NCBI GenBank assembly: GCA_964429075.1
Contig: CAYSBA010000089.1
Span: 1 to 6,222, forward strand
Length of the DNA: 6,222 bases
Direction: 5' to 3'
DNA from: CAYSBA01 sp964429075 [NCBI: uncultured bacterium]
GTDB taxonomy: Bacteria > CAYSBA01
Both the position numbers and the translations under genes were made by a program. The stretch's first letter is position 1. The number at the start of each line of letters is the position of its first letter. This document shows positions 1 through 6,222 of the stretch, one piece after another. Below the pieces are notes generated by a model. It was given only the letters and a program-made list of their open reading frames with translations. It did no database searches and was not told the DNA's origin.

Positions 1-998
1 GAATAAAGATTGGTGATACAATCACCCATCCCTCGAGACCTGTGTTAAATCCACTTCCCGGTTTCCGCGAACAAAAACCGATGGTATTCTGTGGAATCTA
101 TCCTGCAGATCCTGACGATTATGAACAGCTAAGAGACAGTCTTGCAAAGCTGAGGCTGAATGATTCATCTATCAAATATGAACCTGAAACTTCACAGGCC
201 CTTGGGTTTGGTTTCAGATGCGGTTTTCTCGGACTGCTCCATATGGAGGTTGTTCAACAAAGACTACTTGAAGAGTTTGGTCTTTCTGTTGTCTGTACTG
301 TACCAACAGTCGTCTATAGAGTAAAAAAGACAGATGGTACAATTGTTGAGGTTGAAAATCCATCGCAATTACCACCACTAGTACAGATTGATACTATGTA
401 CGAGCCCATCATTGAGATAAATGTCCACTGCCCCAAAGAATATGTTGGTAATGTCTTAAAACTCCTTGAAGAAAAAAGGGGAAAACAAAAATCCATGGAA
501 TTTATCAATGATAGAGTTGTATTGACCTATATCCTGCCACTTAATGAGGTCATTGTTGATTTTCATGACAGGTTAAAATCGTGTACAAGAGGCTTTGGTT
601 CAATGGACTATGAAATAATAGGTTATGAAGAATCCGATCTTGTACTCCTTACAATACTTATCAACAACAACCCTGTCGACAGCCTCTCTTTTATTGTACA
701 TTCATCCAAGGCATACTATATTGGAAGGAAGGTAGTAGACAATCTTGCAGAGCTTATTCCGAGACAGCTCTTTGATGTGGCAATACAGGCAGCAATTGGA
801 AGAAGGGTTATAGCAAGAAAGACTGTAAAGGCACTCAGAAAAAATGTACTGGCAAAATGCTATGGTGGTGATGTATCAAGGAAGAAAAAGCTGCTCGAGA
901 AACAAAAAGAGGGTAAGAAGAAGATGAAACGTATAGGAAAGGTGGAAATACCACAGGAGGCCTTTGTCAAGTTGTTGAAATTAGATCAAACAAAGTAA
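1..998 (+). CDS. lepA: Elongation factor 4 (LepA), 3' part of the gene
   Basis: This is the C-terminal part of the ribosome-associated GTPase EF4/LepA, a cytoplasmic translation factor that acts on the ribosome and has been linked to back-translocation and to ribosome assembly. The reading frame is already open at position 3 (first codons read IKIGDTIT), so the GTG at 42 is internal; the GTPase domain lies outside the window. About 331 codons of a roughly 600-residue family are visible. In window-residue numbering there is the end of domain II with the PLPGF junction (17-21), an EF-G-III-like domain with the [14 protein letters not shown] stretch (about 70-83), an EF-G-V-like domain beginning near [11 protein letters not shown] (134 on), and the LepA-specific C-terminal domain with [20 protein letters not shown] (about 284-303) and the IPQEAF end. 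The residues look conserved and intact. The stop is TAA at 996-998. lepB follows 11 bp later, a widespread lepA-lepB arrangement. Confidence 0.97.
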   Translation, partial: IKIGDTITHPSRPVLNPLPGFREQKPMVFCGIYPADPDDYEQLRDSLAKLRLNDSSIKYEPETSQALGFGFRCGFLGLLHMEVVQQRLLEEFGLSVVCTVPTVVYRVKKTDGTIVEVENPSQLPPLVQIDTMYEPIIEINVHCPKEYVGNVLKLLEEKRGKQKSMEFINDRVVLTYILPLNEVIVDFHDRLKSCTRGFGSMDYEIIGYEESDLVLLTILINNNPVDSLSFIVHSSKAYYIGRKVVDNLAELIPRQLFDVAIQAAIGRRVIARKTVKALRKNVLAKCYGGDVSRKKKLLEKQKEGKKKMKRIGKVEIPQEAFVKLLKLDQTK

Positions 999-1002
999 AG
1001 GG
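997..1002 (+). promoter_or_regulatory. Ribosome binding site of lepB
   Basis: AAAGGG overlaps the last bases of the lepA stop codon and lies seven bases before the lepB ATG at 1010. It supports that start and suggests that lepB translation follows lepA on the same message. Confidence 0.6.
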
Positions 1003-1009
1003 TCTATAA

Positions 1010-1843
1010 ATGGAAAGACATAAACTTCTTATTGAACTAAAAGAGATCGAAAAAAATCTTAACGATCCACATAAGATCGAACAACTCAAAAGATTAAAAA
1101 AGGATCTTGAGAACGGGAAAGAAGTTGATCAAAAACAGATCGAAAGACTAAAAGAATATGCCCAAAAGAAGACAAAGAGCAAACTCAGAGAGAATATCGA
1201 ATCGATCCTTGTAGCAGTCCTTCTGGCACTGTTTATAAGGTCCTTTATCTTTGAGCCCTTTAAGATACCTTCAGGATCAATGATCCCCACCCTTTTGATC
1301 GGCGACAGGATCTTTGTTGATAAATTTTCATACGGTATCAGGATACCCCTTACATACATAAAATTCTTTGGTAAAACACCTGCATGGGGTGATATAATTG
1401 TTTTTATTCATCCAATAGAAAAGAGGGACTATGTGAAGAGGGTTGTAGGACTCCCTGGAGACAAGCTTGAGATGGATGGTGAGGTCCTTATTGTAAATGG
1501 GAACAGGGCCAAATTGACACCCTATGGCGACTTTTCATTCTACGACTACAATAGATATGACAAAAGATGGTATCCCGAACATGCCATGCTGTATCAGGAG
1601 AGTCTATTTGGAAGATCTCATCCAATCATAGTACTGACAGGCAGGCAAGGCAGAGATGGGCCATACTTTGTCAGAGAAAACCATGTCTTTGTTATGGGCG
1701 ACAACAGAGACAACAGTCAGGATTCACGATTTGGGTGGCAGGTTCCTTTAGATCATATAATCGGTAAGGTCAGGTTTGTCTGGTTTTCCTATGGTGGTGA
1801 AGAAGGTTTCAGGTGGAAACGGTTATTCAGCAGGGTAAGATAA
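1010..1843 (+). CDS. lepB: Signal peptidase I (leader peptidase)
   Basis: Membrane-bound serine protease that removes signal peptides from exported preproteins on the outer face of the cytoplasmic membrane. It is 277 residues long and uses a Ser/Lys dyad. Visible features in order: a charged, Lys/Glu-rich N-terminal segment (1-60) with heptad-like leucines and isoleucines, probably cytoplasmic and helical; one membrane segment (about 63-80); the PSGSM box with nucleophile Ser90; the general-base Lys143 in YVKRVVGLPGD; and the family box MGDNRDNSQDSRFG (229-242) followed by IIGKVRFVWFS. All catalytic motifs are intact. Only one N-terminal membrane helix is apparent, unlike the two of the E. 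coli enzyme, and the long charged leader before it is somewhat unusual. The ATG start has a good ribosome binding site. The stop TAA is at 1841-1843, immediately followed by mgtE. Its natural substrates would include exported proteins such as the neighbouring cysteine-rich protein if that has a signal peptide (its N-terminus is outside the window). Confidence 0.96.
   Translation: MERHKLLIELKEIEKNLNDPHKIEQLKRLKKDLENGKEVDQKQIERLKEYAQKKTKSKLRENIESILVAVLLALFIRSFIFEPFKIPSGSMIPTLLIGDRIFVDKFSYGIRIPLTYIKFFGKTPAWGDIIVFIHPIEKRDYVKRVVGLPGDKLEMDGEVLIVNGNRAKLTPYGDFSFYDYNRYDKRWYPEHAMLYQESLFGRSHPIIVLTGRQGRDGPYFVRENHVFVMGDNRDNSQDSRFGWQVPLDHIIGKVRFVWFSYGGEEGFRWKRLFSRVR
1832..1835 (+). promoter_or_regulatory. 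Ribosome binding site of mgtE
   Basis: AGGG lies inside the last codons of lepB, eight bases before the TTG at 1844. There is no ATG or GTG nearby in the mgtE frame, so this site helps decide for the TTG start. The core is short, so coupling to lepB termination probably contributes. Confidence 0.5.
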
Positions 1844-3190
1844 TTGGAGAAGATAAGAGAAAAGATAGAACTACTTATTGATGAAAGAAAATGGCATGAA
1901 CTTGCTGATCTTCTGGCAACCCTACATCCATCTGAAATAGTTAAGGTCATACACTACCTTGACAGTGATGAAAAGATCATTGTCTTTCGACTGTTAAGAC
2001 TACCAAAGGCTGTCGATGTAATTTCTGAGTTAGACTACAATGATATTACATGGATACTCAAAAACCTAAAGACCCATCGTATTGTAAAGATACTATCGTT
2101 GAGTCCATCGGATGATGCTGCAGATATAGTAGAAAATCTCCCTGACGATATGCTTGATGAGGTCCTGCAGCGTCTTCCCTACGAGGAAAGAAGAGAGATC
2201 ATTGATCTTGTTCGTTATGGCGGGGAGACTGCAGGCGGTATTATGGCCAAAGAGTTTGTGGCCGTAGATAAAGATAAGACAGTCAAAGATGCGCTTGATA
2301 TACTTAGAAAAAACAAAGAAAAAATCAAAGAAAAGGGACATGATGAGATCAGAGTACTTTTTGTTGTGGATCAACAAAACACCTACTGTGGGGCGATTGC
2401 CCTTATTGATCTGATAGTTGCAGAGCCTGATACCCTGCTTTCTGAAATTATGGATACAGATTATCCTTCTGTTGATGTCTTTACAGATCAGGAAGAAGTA
2501 GCCGATCTTTTTAGAAGATACGATATAGTCGCAATCCCTGTAGTTGATTCTAAAAACAGGCTCCTCGGTAGGATTACAGTAGACGATATTATCGACATCA
2601 TCGATGAAGAGGCATCAGAAGACATGTTTAAGATGGTAGGTGTCCATGAAGAAGAACGTGTATTTACACCACTTCTTCTTTCACTCAAAAGAAGACTTCC
2701 ATGGTTTTTGCTGAATATCATCACCGCTTCATTATCCGCTTCTGTTGTAGGTTTTTTCCAACCAACAATAAAAGATATTACATTTATAGCAGTCCTTATG
2801 CCAATTGTTGCAGGGGTAGGTGGTAACAGGGGCACTCAGACAATAACAATAATAATAAGAAGCCTTGCACTTAATGAAATGGAACTGAAGGATGTAAAAA
2901 GGGCCCTTATAAAAGAGATCCTAATCGGTATCTTTGCAGGCATACTTGTAGGTGGTACTGCATCACTTGTAGTGTATCTATTCAAGGGCAACTATATGCT
3001 GGGTATCGTACTTTTTCTTGCCATAGTTGGGAATATGATCCTTGCCGGTATACTTGGCGTTGGTATCCCCCTTTTATTTAAGTTATTAAGACTCGACCCT
3101 GCCCTTGCATCTGGTATATTTCTCACAATGTGTACTGATGCAGGTGGTTTCTTTCTTCTTCTATTTTTTGCAAATATTTTCCTTCGATAA
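1844..3190 (+). CDS. mgtE: Magnesium transporter MgtE
   Basis: Inner-membrane Mg2+ channel of the MgtE/SLC41 family. In this family, cytosolic Mg2+ bound between the N and CBS domains closes the pore. The product is 448 residues, the usual family length. Order: helical superhelix N domain (about 1-128) with the acidic SPSDDAADIVENLP stretch (87-100) and the GGETAGGIMAKEFVAV linker (126-141); two CBS domains (about 135-198 and 200-258, the second ending ITVDDIIDIIDEEASED); then five predicted membrane segments (about 284-448). The pore signature PIVAGVGGNRGTQT lies at 320-333. Asp432, in TMCTDAGG of the last helix, corresponds to the pore aspartate known from the Thermus protein. It starts with TTG directly after the lepB stop, giving a full-length N domain. 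The last 68 bp overlap the convergent radical SAM gene. Substrate Mg2+ is inferred from the family; Co2+ is possible as a secondary ion. Confidence 0.95.
   Translation: MEKIREKIELLIDERKWHELADLLATLHPSEIVKVIHYLDSDEKIIVFRLLRLPKAVDVISELDYNDITWILKNLKTHRIVKILSLSPSDDAADIVENLPDDMLDEVLQRLPYEERREIIDLVRYGGETAGGIMAKEFVAVDKDKTVKDALDILRKNKEKIKEKGHDEIRVLFVVDQQNTYCGAIALIDLIVAEPDTLLSEIMDTDYPSVDVFTDQEEVADLFRRYDIVAIPVVDSKNRLLGRITVDDIIDIIDEEASEDMFKMVGVHEEERVFTPLLLSLKRRLPWFLLNIITASLSASVVGFFQPTIKDITFIAVLMPIVAGVGGNRGTQTITIIIRSLALNEMELKDVKRALIKEILIGIFAGILVGGTASLVVYLFKGNYMLGIVLFLAIVGNMILAGILGVGIPLLFKLLRLDPALASGIFLTMCTDAGGFFLLLFFANIFLR
3123..3190. other. 68-bp tail-to-tail overlap of mgtE and the radical SAM gene
   Basis: The plus-strand mgtE stop (TAA, 3188-3190) lies inside the radical SAM gene, and the minus-strand stop (TGA, read from 3125 to 3123) lies inside the last membrane helix of mgtE. 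The mgtE side is constrained by the conserved pore helix. The radical SAM side encodes only a charged tail (KYLQKIEEERNHLHQYTL) after the conserved cysteine region. That makes a loss of the original stop and run-through into mgtE the likely origin. No GC-rich hairpin followed by a T-tract was found here or just beyond in either direction. Confidence 0.85.
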
Positions 3191-4100
3191 AGGGGTATGC
3201 AGCTTCAAACTCTTCCCATCCAAATAGTTCAATATATACCCTCCATACACCACAACAGTGTTTATCATACACGCAACTTTTACATACACTACCTTTTATA
3301 CGGGTCATCTGATCTATGTCGTTTTTGGTGATAATATTGCCCTCCTCTATGAGGATGTTTCTTTCCTCAATGAGACCAAATACACCTTTATCAACACCAA
3401 ATCTTTCTGCAATACAGGGTGGTAGATCCTGTACGAACACCTGAGGTGCAGGCTCCTTGAGATTTGCAAGATTACTAAATATCTTTGCACACTCACTGTA
3501 TCTTGGCATTAATCGCTTTGCTACCCTCTCTCCCCTGCCTGAGGGATACATAATATTAAATACCACATGGTGTACGCCAAGTACAAAAAGGGTCTTCTGT
3601 AGATCCAGGAGCTCAAAAAGATTGCGCCTTGTAACTACTGTATTTGTATCATAGATAATTTTTGCTCCCCTCTTTTTTAGTATCCTTAGATTTTCTATGG
3701 CCTTTATTGTCTGTACAAAACTACCCGGTGATCTTGTAAGCCCATCATGAGTCTTCTGAGTTGCCCCATGAATCGATATAACAAAATGGTTAACACCTGC
3801 TTCTATTAGGTCAACAAGATATCTCATCGAAGAGAGTGCTCTCCCATTTGTAGTTAGACCAATAGTAGTGTATCCAAGTTGTTTTGCAAATCTTACGAGA
3901 TCAAGGAAATTATCAAGGATTGTAGGCTCACCTGAGGTAAACATTACATATCCGGCCTTTTTGTTTTTTATCAAAATCTTATGAATAGATTGAAGTGGTG
4001 GCTTTGTACCCCTTTTTTTAGTATCGTCATTGGCATCACAACAGAACTGACAATTGTTGTTACATTGATCGTTAACTGTTATATGGAGTCTGTTTTTCAA
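3123..4100 (-). CDS. Radical SAM enzyme with C-terminal cysteine cluster, substrate unknown
   Basis: A 325-residue enzyme of the radical SAM superfamily, predicted cytoplasmic. It would cleave S-adenosylmethionine with a [4Fe-4S] cluster to start radical chemistry. Seen: the CNNNCQFC cluster motif (Cys13, 17, 20) with an extra adjacent Cys21; FTSGEPT (54-60) in the place of the GGEP motif; LTTNGRAL (82-89); SIHGAT (109-114) followed by HDGLTRSPGSF; PPC with Cys229; and a C-terminal CKSCVYDKHCCGVW (273-286), that is C-x2-C-x5-CC. The last set resembles the auxiliary-cluster ligands of SPASM/twitch-type enzymes, but it is shorter than a full SPASM domain. The start is TTG at 4100, overlapping the upstream stop as TTGA; the frame is closed by TAA six codons further up, so no earlier ATG or GTG is possible. 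There is no clear Shine-Dalgarno sequence, so reinitiation after the repeat gene is likely. The precise reaction cannot be read from the sequence. Peptide modification or cofactor maturation are both possible. Confidence 0.92.
   Translation of the reverse strand: MKNRLHITVNDQCNNNCQFCCDANDDTKKRGTKPPLQSIHKILIKNKKAGYVMFTSGEPTILDNFLDLVRFAKQLGYTTIGLTTNGRALSSMRYLVDLIEAGVNHFVISIHGATQKTHDGLTRSPGSFVQTIKAIENLRILKKRGAKIIYDTNTVVTRRNLFELLDLQKTLFVLGVHHVVFNIMYPSGRGERVAKRLMPRYSECAKIFSNLANLKEPAPQVFVQDLPPCIAERFGVDKGVFGLIEERNILIEEGNIITKNDIDQMTRIKGSVCKSCVYDKHCCGVWRVYIELFGWEEFEAAYPFIEGKYLQKIEEERNHLHQYTL
4097..4100 (-). promoter_or_regulatory. TTGA stop/start overlap, probable translational coupling
   Basis: Read on the minus strand, TTG (start of the radical SAM gene) and TGA (stop of the repeat protein gene) share two bases. 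The preceding bases encode KIKISN and contain no GGAGG-like element, so ribosomes ending the first gene are the likely source of initiation for the second. Confidence 0.65.
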
Positions 4101-6222
4101 TTGGAGATTTTTATCTTATATGTACCACATACAGCCTGTCCGGGTACTGCAGGATAGACCTTAATGAAATAGGTATCAGTATAGTCACCACATCTTGGGT
4201 CACTTGTTGGACCACAAGGGCAGCGTTCCTTCCATTCATAAAGGACATCGCCACATGCAAGGTTGCTACAATCTCCTTTATAGACCTCCATTATTACATC
4301 AAGCCCGGTAGGTACCTCCACAAGCTCTACCTTCAGGTCCATACAATCAGCAGCACTTGCAGAATCAACTGCCTTAAAGGTATACCAGTCTACATCATTC
4401 TGACCCAAGAAACCAACAATATACTTTACAGCCCCTATAGAAATGTTACCTAAATCGTAAGCGACGGAGCAGCTCTCATTTGATTCGTATGGATCTGCCG
4501 CATAACATTCACATCCATCAGATACATTATTATTAAGGTCCTGATAGTCCTGAGCACAGCTAACTATAGCACAGTCACCAAGGTCACATGCAGTTTGCGA
4601 AGTGTTTGGCAGCTTTGTACAATCGTTGCCACAGGAACCACAGTTATGAATATCTGTACTTAAATCAAAATCTTCATCCACAAGGCCATCACAATCGTTG
4701 TCCACGTAATCACATATCTCATTGCCAGTAGGTGTGCATGCAAGTTCACATCCATCATAAGGGTTGTTATTCGCATCCACCCAGCCAGGATCGCAGCCGG
4801 TTATTTGACATTGACCATTGTTGCATGCAGCAGCCTGAACATGTGTATACTGTAAACAGCTCTGACCACATTGTCCGCAATTGTTGGGGTCGTTTTGGAG
4901 ATCAAAACCCTCATCAACCTGACAATCGCAATCATTGTCTGCCCCATCACATACCTCCTGCCCCTGATACTGACAGAAGGTCTCACAACCATTGTTCGGA
5001 TCGCCATCACAATCGTAAAAGTCCTGAAAACAATCAGATTGACTGAAGGTACATACACCTCCAACGCAATGTGCAGTTGCATTCGGGAAATAGCATACAT
5101 TTCCACATGCACCACAATTGTTTATATCCGACTGAAAATCGTATCCTTCGTCAACATATCCATCACAATCATTGTCAAGGCCATCACAGGTCTCTACACC
5201 TCCATTTGTTGGCGTACATGGATATTCACATCCATCAGAAGGTATTCCATTTTTATCAATATACCCGGGCATGCAGTAATTTATGACACATTTACCATTA
5301 CTGCAGGAAGAGTCTGCATTTGGAAGGTTACAGCTGTTTCCACAGCTACCACAATTTTGAGGATCGGTCTGAAGATTGAATCCTTCGTCTATCTCACCGT
5401 CACAGTCGTTGTCAAAACCATCACAGATCTCAACTCCATTGTTACTCTTGGTGCACTGGTACTCGCAACCGTTTAAAAGATTACCATCGAGATTAACCCA
5501 GCCCGATTCACACTGTATTATATAACAACTGCCGCTTGCACAACCTGCTGTTGTAACATGGGGATAGACTGTGCAATCCACATTGCATCCTCCACAATTG
5601 TGTATGTCGGTGTTGAAATTGAAGTCTTCATCTATATAACCATCACAGTCATCATCAATATTATTACAGACTTCAGGGACATTTGGACAGATGCCATCTT
5701 CACAACCATTCTGAGGAAGCCCATCGGTATCACTATAACCCTGGGTGCATGTAAAGTAACACACACCACCACTGCAGCTTGCATTTGCTACATTTGGCAA
5801 CGCTGTACAATCGTATCCACATTCACCACAGTTTAAAGGATCTGTATTTAGATTGAAGTCTTCATCTACAAGTCCGTCACAGTCATTGTCAATCCCATCA
5901 CACTTCTCTATTGCATTGTTTGATATTAAACAGTAATACTCGCAACCATTTGATGGATCACCATCAATATCATAATAGTTCTGCCTGCAGGTATACTCAC
6001 ACTGTCCATTTACACACTGTGATGTAGCATTAAGATACTGACATACATGACCACACTGTCCACAGTTGAAACGATCGGTCAAAAGATCATAACCTTCATC
6101 AATCTGGCCATCACAATCGTTATCTATACCATCGCATATTTCTATTCCGTTGTTTGTCTTTGTACATTGATATTCACAGCCATTACTGATGTCTCCATCG
6201 AGATCATAATACCCCTGTTTGC
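4097..6222 (-). CDS. Cysteine-rich DNDCDG-repeat protein (MopE-type metal-binding motif) with PPC-like C-terminus, 5' end missing
   Basis: A large, probably exported structural or metal-binding protein. The frame is open to the window edge (707 residues visible), so the TTG at 6082 is not the start, and signal peptide and promoter lie outside. Seven consecutive units of 78-81 residues follow one another. Each has an acidic DxDG-like segment ending NGCE or DGCE, then CDGxDNDCDGxxDE, then NCGxCGxxC, then a C-x4-C pair. Units normally hold ten cysteines, and by hand count the visible protein has 82 (about 12 percent), suggesting five disulfides per unit after export. The DNDCDG pattern is the putative metal-binding motif of MopE-type proteins; its acidic spacing (D-x-D-x-D-G) also resembles calcium loops. 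After a partial eighth unit comes a beta-rich domain resembling PPC (last about 132 residues). The stop overlaps the radical SAM start. Function unknown: cell-surface adhesin, metal-binding coat or secreted protein are candidates. The coding sequence shows no frameshift. Confidence 0.92.
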   Translation of the reverse strand, partial: KQGYYDLDGDISNGCEYQCTKTNNGIEICDGIDNDCDGQIDEGYDLLTDRFNCGQCGHVCQYLNATSQCVNGQCEYTCRQNYYDIDGDPSNGCEYYCLISNNAIEKCDGIDNDCDGLVDEDFNLNTDPLNCGECGYDCTALPNVANASCSGGVCYFTCTQGYSDTDGLPQNGCEDGICPNVPEVCNNIDDDCDGYIDEDFNFNTDIHNCGGCNVDCTVYPHVTTAGCASGSCYIIQCESGWVNLDGNLLNGCEYQCTKSNNGVEICDGFDNDCDGEIDEGFNLQTDPQNCGSCGNSCNLPNADSSCSNGKCVINYCMPGYIDKNGIPSDGCEYPCTPTNGGVETCDGLDNDCDGYVDEGYDFQSDINNCGACGNVCYFPNATAHCVGGVCTFSQSDCFQDFYDCDGDPNNGCETFCQYQGQEVCDGADNDCDCQVDEGFDLQNDPNNCGQCGQSCLQYTHVQAAACNNGQCQITGCDPGWVDANNNPYDGCELACTPTGNEICDYVDNDCDGLVDEDFDLSTDIHNCGSCGNDCTKLPNTSQTACDLGDCAIVSCAQDYQDLNNNVSDGCECYAADPYESNESCSVAYDLGNISIGAVKYIVGFLGQNDVDWYTFKAVDSASAADCMDLKVELVEVPTGLDVIMEVYKGDCSNLACGDVLYEWKERCPCGPTSDPRCGDYTDTYFIKVYPAVPGQAVCGTYKIKISN
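4100..4495 (-). other. PPC-like C-terminal domain of the repeat protein
   Basis: About 132 residues after the repeats, starting at DPYESNESC. The order of elements (E-x-N-x-S near the start, AYDLGNIS, a NDVDWYTFKA strand, LKVELVEVPTGLDVIMEVYKG, then DTYFIKVYP and a GTYKIKI end) matches the bacterial pre-peptidase C-terminal beta-sandwich found in secreted proteins. It contains its own even set of cysteines, including a CPCGPTSDPRC insert. In such proteins the domain is usually removed or helps secretion or surface attachment. Its role here is inferred from similarity by eye. Confidence 0.6.
4556..6220 (-). repeat. Seven tandem ~80-residue cysteine-rich coding repeats
   Basis: Units, in protein order: 5987-6220 (78 residues, possibly cut at its N-terminal edge), 5747-5986 (80), 5510-5746 (79), 5273-5509 (79), 5030-5272 (81), 4793-5029 (79), 4556-4792 (79). 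A partial eighth unit (AQDYQDLNNNVSDGCEC) at 4505-4555 leads into the C-terminal domain. Consensus in order: G-Y/W-x-D-x-(D/N)-G, N/D-GCE, CDGxDNDCDGxxDE-G/D-F/Y, D-x-x-NCGxCGxxC, C-x4-C, terminal C. The linker before CDG is two residues longer in units 1, 2, 4 and 5 than in 3, 6 and 7. The DNA copies differ mostly at third codon positions, so they are old duplications held by protein-level selection. The array continues past the window end. Confidence 0.93.
4793..5029 (-). repeat. Repeat unit 6, deviant copy with two extra cysteines
   Basis: This unit has twelve cysteines instead of ten. One extra is in FYDCDGD (codon 5009-5011). The other replaces the glycine of the DNDCDG motif, giving DNDCDC (codon TGT at 4922-4924, one base from GGT). 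The total stays even, which would allow an additional disulfide within the unit. The acidic positions of the motif are kept. Confidence 0.85.

Noticed and set aside
42-44. GTG as the start of the first gene
   Set aside because: The frame upstream encodes the conserved LepA sequence IKIGDTIT, so the gene begins outside the window.
2093-2835. Minus-strand open frames at 2093-2377 and 2488-2835 inside mgtE, and smaller ones within lepA, lepB and the radical SAM gene
   Set aside because: They overlap strongly supported genes, lack recognisable domains and are of a length expected by chance.
3150-3260. Terminator between mgtE and the radical SAM gene
   Set aside because: T-rich stretches exist (for example 3164-3170), but no stem of convincing length precedes them in either direction.
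4801-5115. Minus-strand open frame in another register of the repeat gene
   Set aside because: It is a frame-shifted reading of the well-supported repeat protein without recognisable motifs.
4871-5476. Plus-strand open frame of about 200 codons with hydrophobic, Ile/Thr/Val-rich translation, and similar ones at 4732-5046, 5071-5286 and 5558-5836
   Set aside because: They lie antisense to the repeat gene. In the register-matched frame, complements of the GAT, GAC and TGT codons read as Ile, Val and Thr, so the apparent membrane-like repeats are a mirror of Asp/Cys codons. No family match or start signal supports them.
6080-6082. TTG as the start of the repeat protein
   Set aside because: The frame stays open to the window end and upstream codons encode another complete motif, CDGIDNDCDGQIDEGYD.
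4556-6220. CRISPR-like periodic short repeat (CCATCACAATCGTTGTC and variants)
   Set aside because: The period is about 237 bp, a multiple of three; copies vary at wobble positions and the whole array is one open coding frame.

Overview
The window is a gene-dense piece of a bacterial chromosome, AT-leaning by eye (not counted). It contains two gene sets that converge near position 3150. Start codons are relaxed: mgtE and the radical SAM gene both appear to start with TTG. The plus-strand order lepA-lepB-mgtE and the family of the minus-strand cysteine-rich repeat protein would fit a Gram-negative lineage such as the former Deltaproteobacteria or a neighbouring phylum. That placement is inference; no rRNA or other phylogenetic marker is present.

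Positions 1-3190, plus strand: a tight housekeeping cluster. It holds the C-terminal half of lepA (elongation factor 4, cut by the window start), lepB (signal peptidase I) and a CorA-independent Mg2+ channel/transporter of the MgtE family. The lepA-lepB gap is 11 bp and carries the lepB ribosome binding site. The mgtE TTG start directly abuts the lepB stop. The three are probably one transcript, with promoter and lepA start upstream of the window.

Positions 3123-6222, minus strand: a two-gene unit. The upstream gene is cut by the window end. It encodes a large, very cysteine-rich, probably exported protein made of about 80-residue repeats. Each repeat carries an acidic DNDCDG-type metal-binding motif and normally ten cysteines, and the array is followed by a C-terminal domain resembling the bacterial pre-peptidase C-terminal (PPC) fold. 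The downstream gene encodes a radical SAM enzyme with additional cysteines, including a C-terminal cluster that could hold a second iron-sulfur cluster. Its TTG start overlaps the stop codon of the repeat gene (TTGA), without a visible ribosome binding site, so the two appear translationally coupled.

The mgtE and radical SAM genes overlap tail to tail by 68 bp, each ending inside the other's coding sequence. There is no intergenic space for a conventional terminator. No tRNA, rRNA, insertion sequence or CRISPR array is seen, and there is no gene-free stretch longer than 11 bp. The most interesting point is the coupling of a radical SAM enzyme to a repetitive cysteine-rich acidic surface-type protein. 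This raises, without proving, the possibility of enzymatic modification of that protein.
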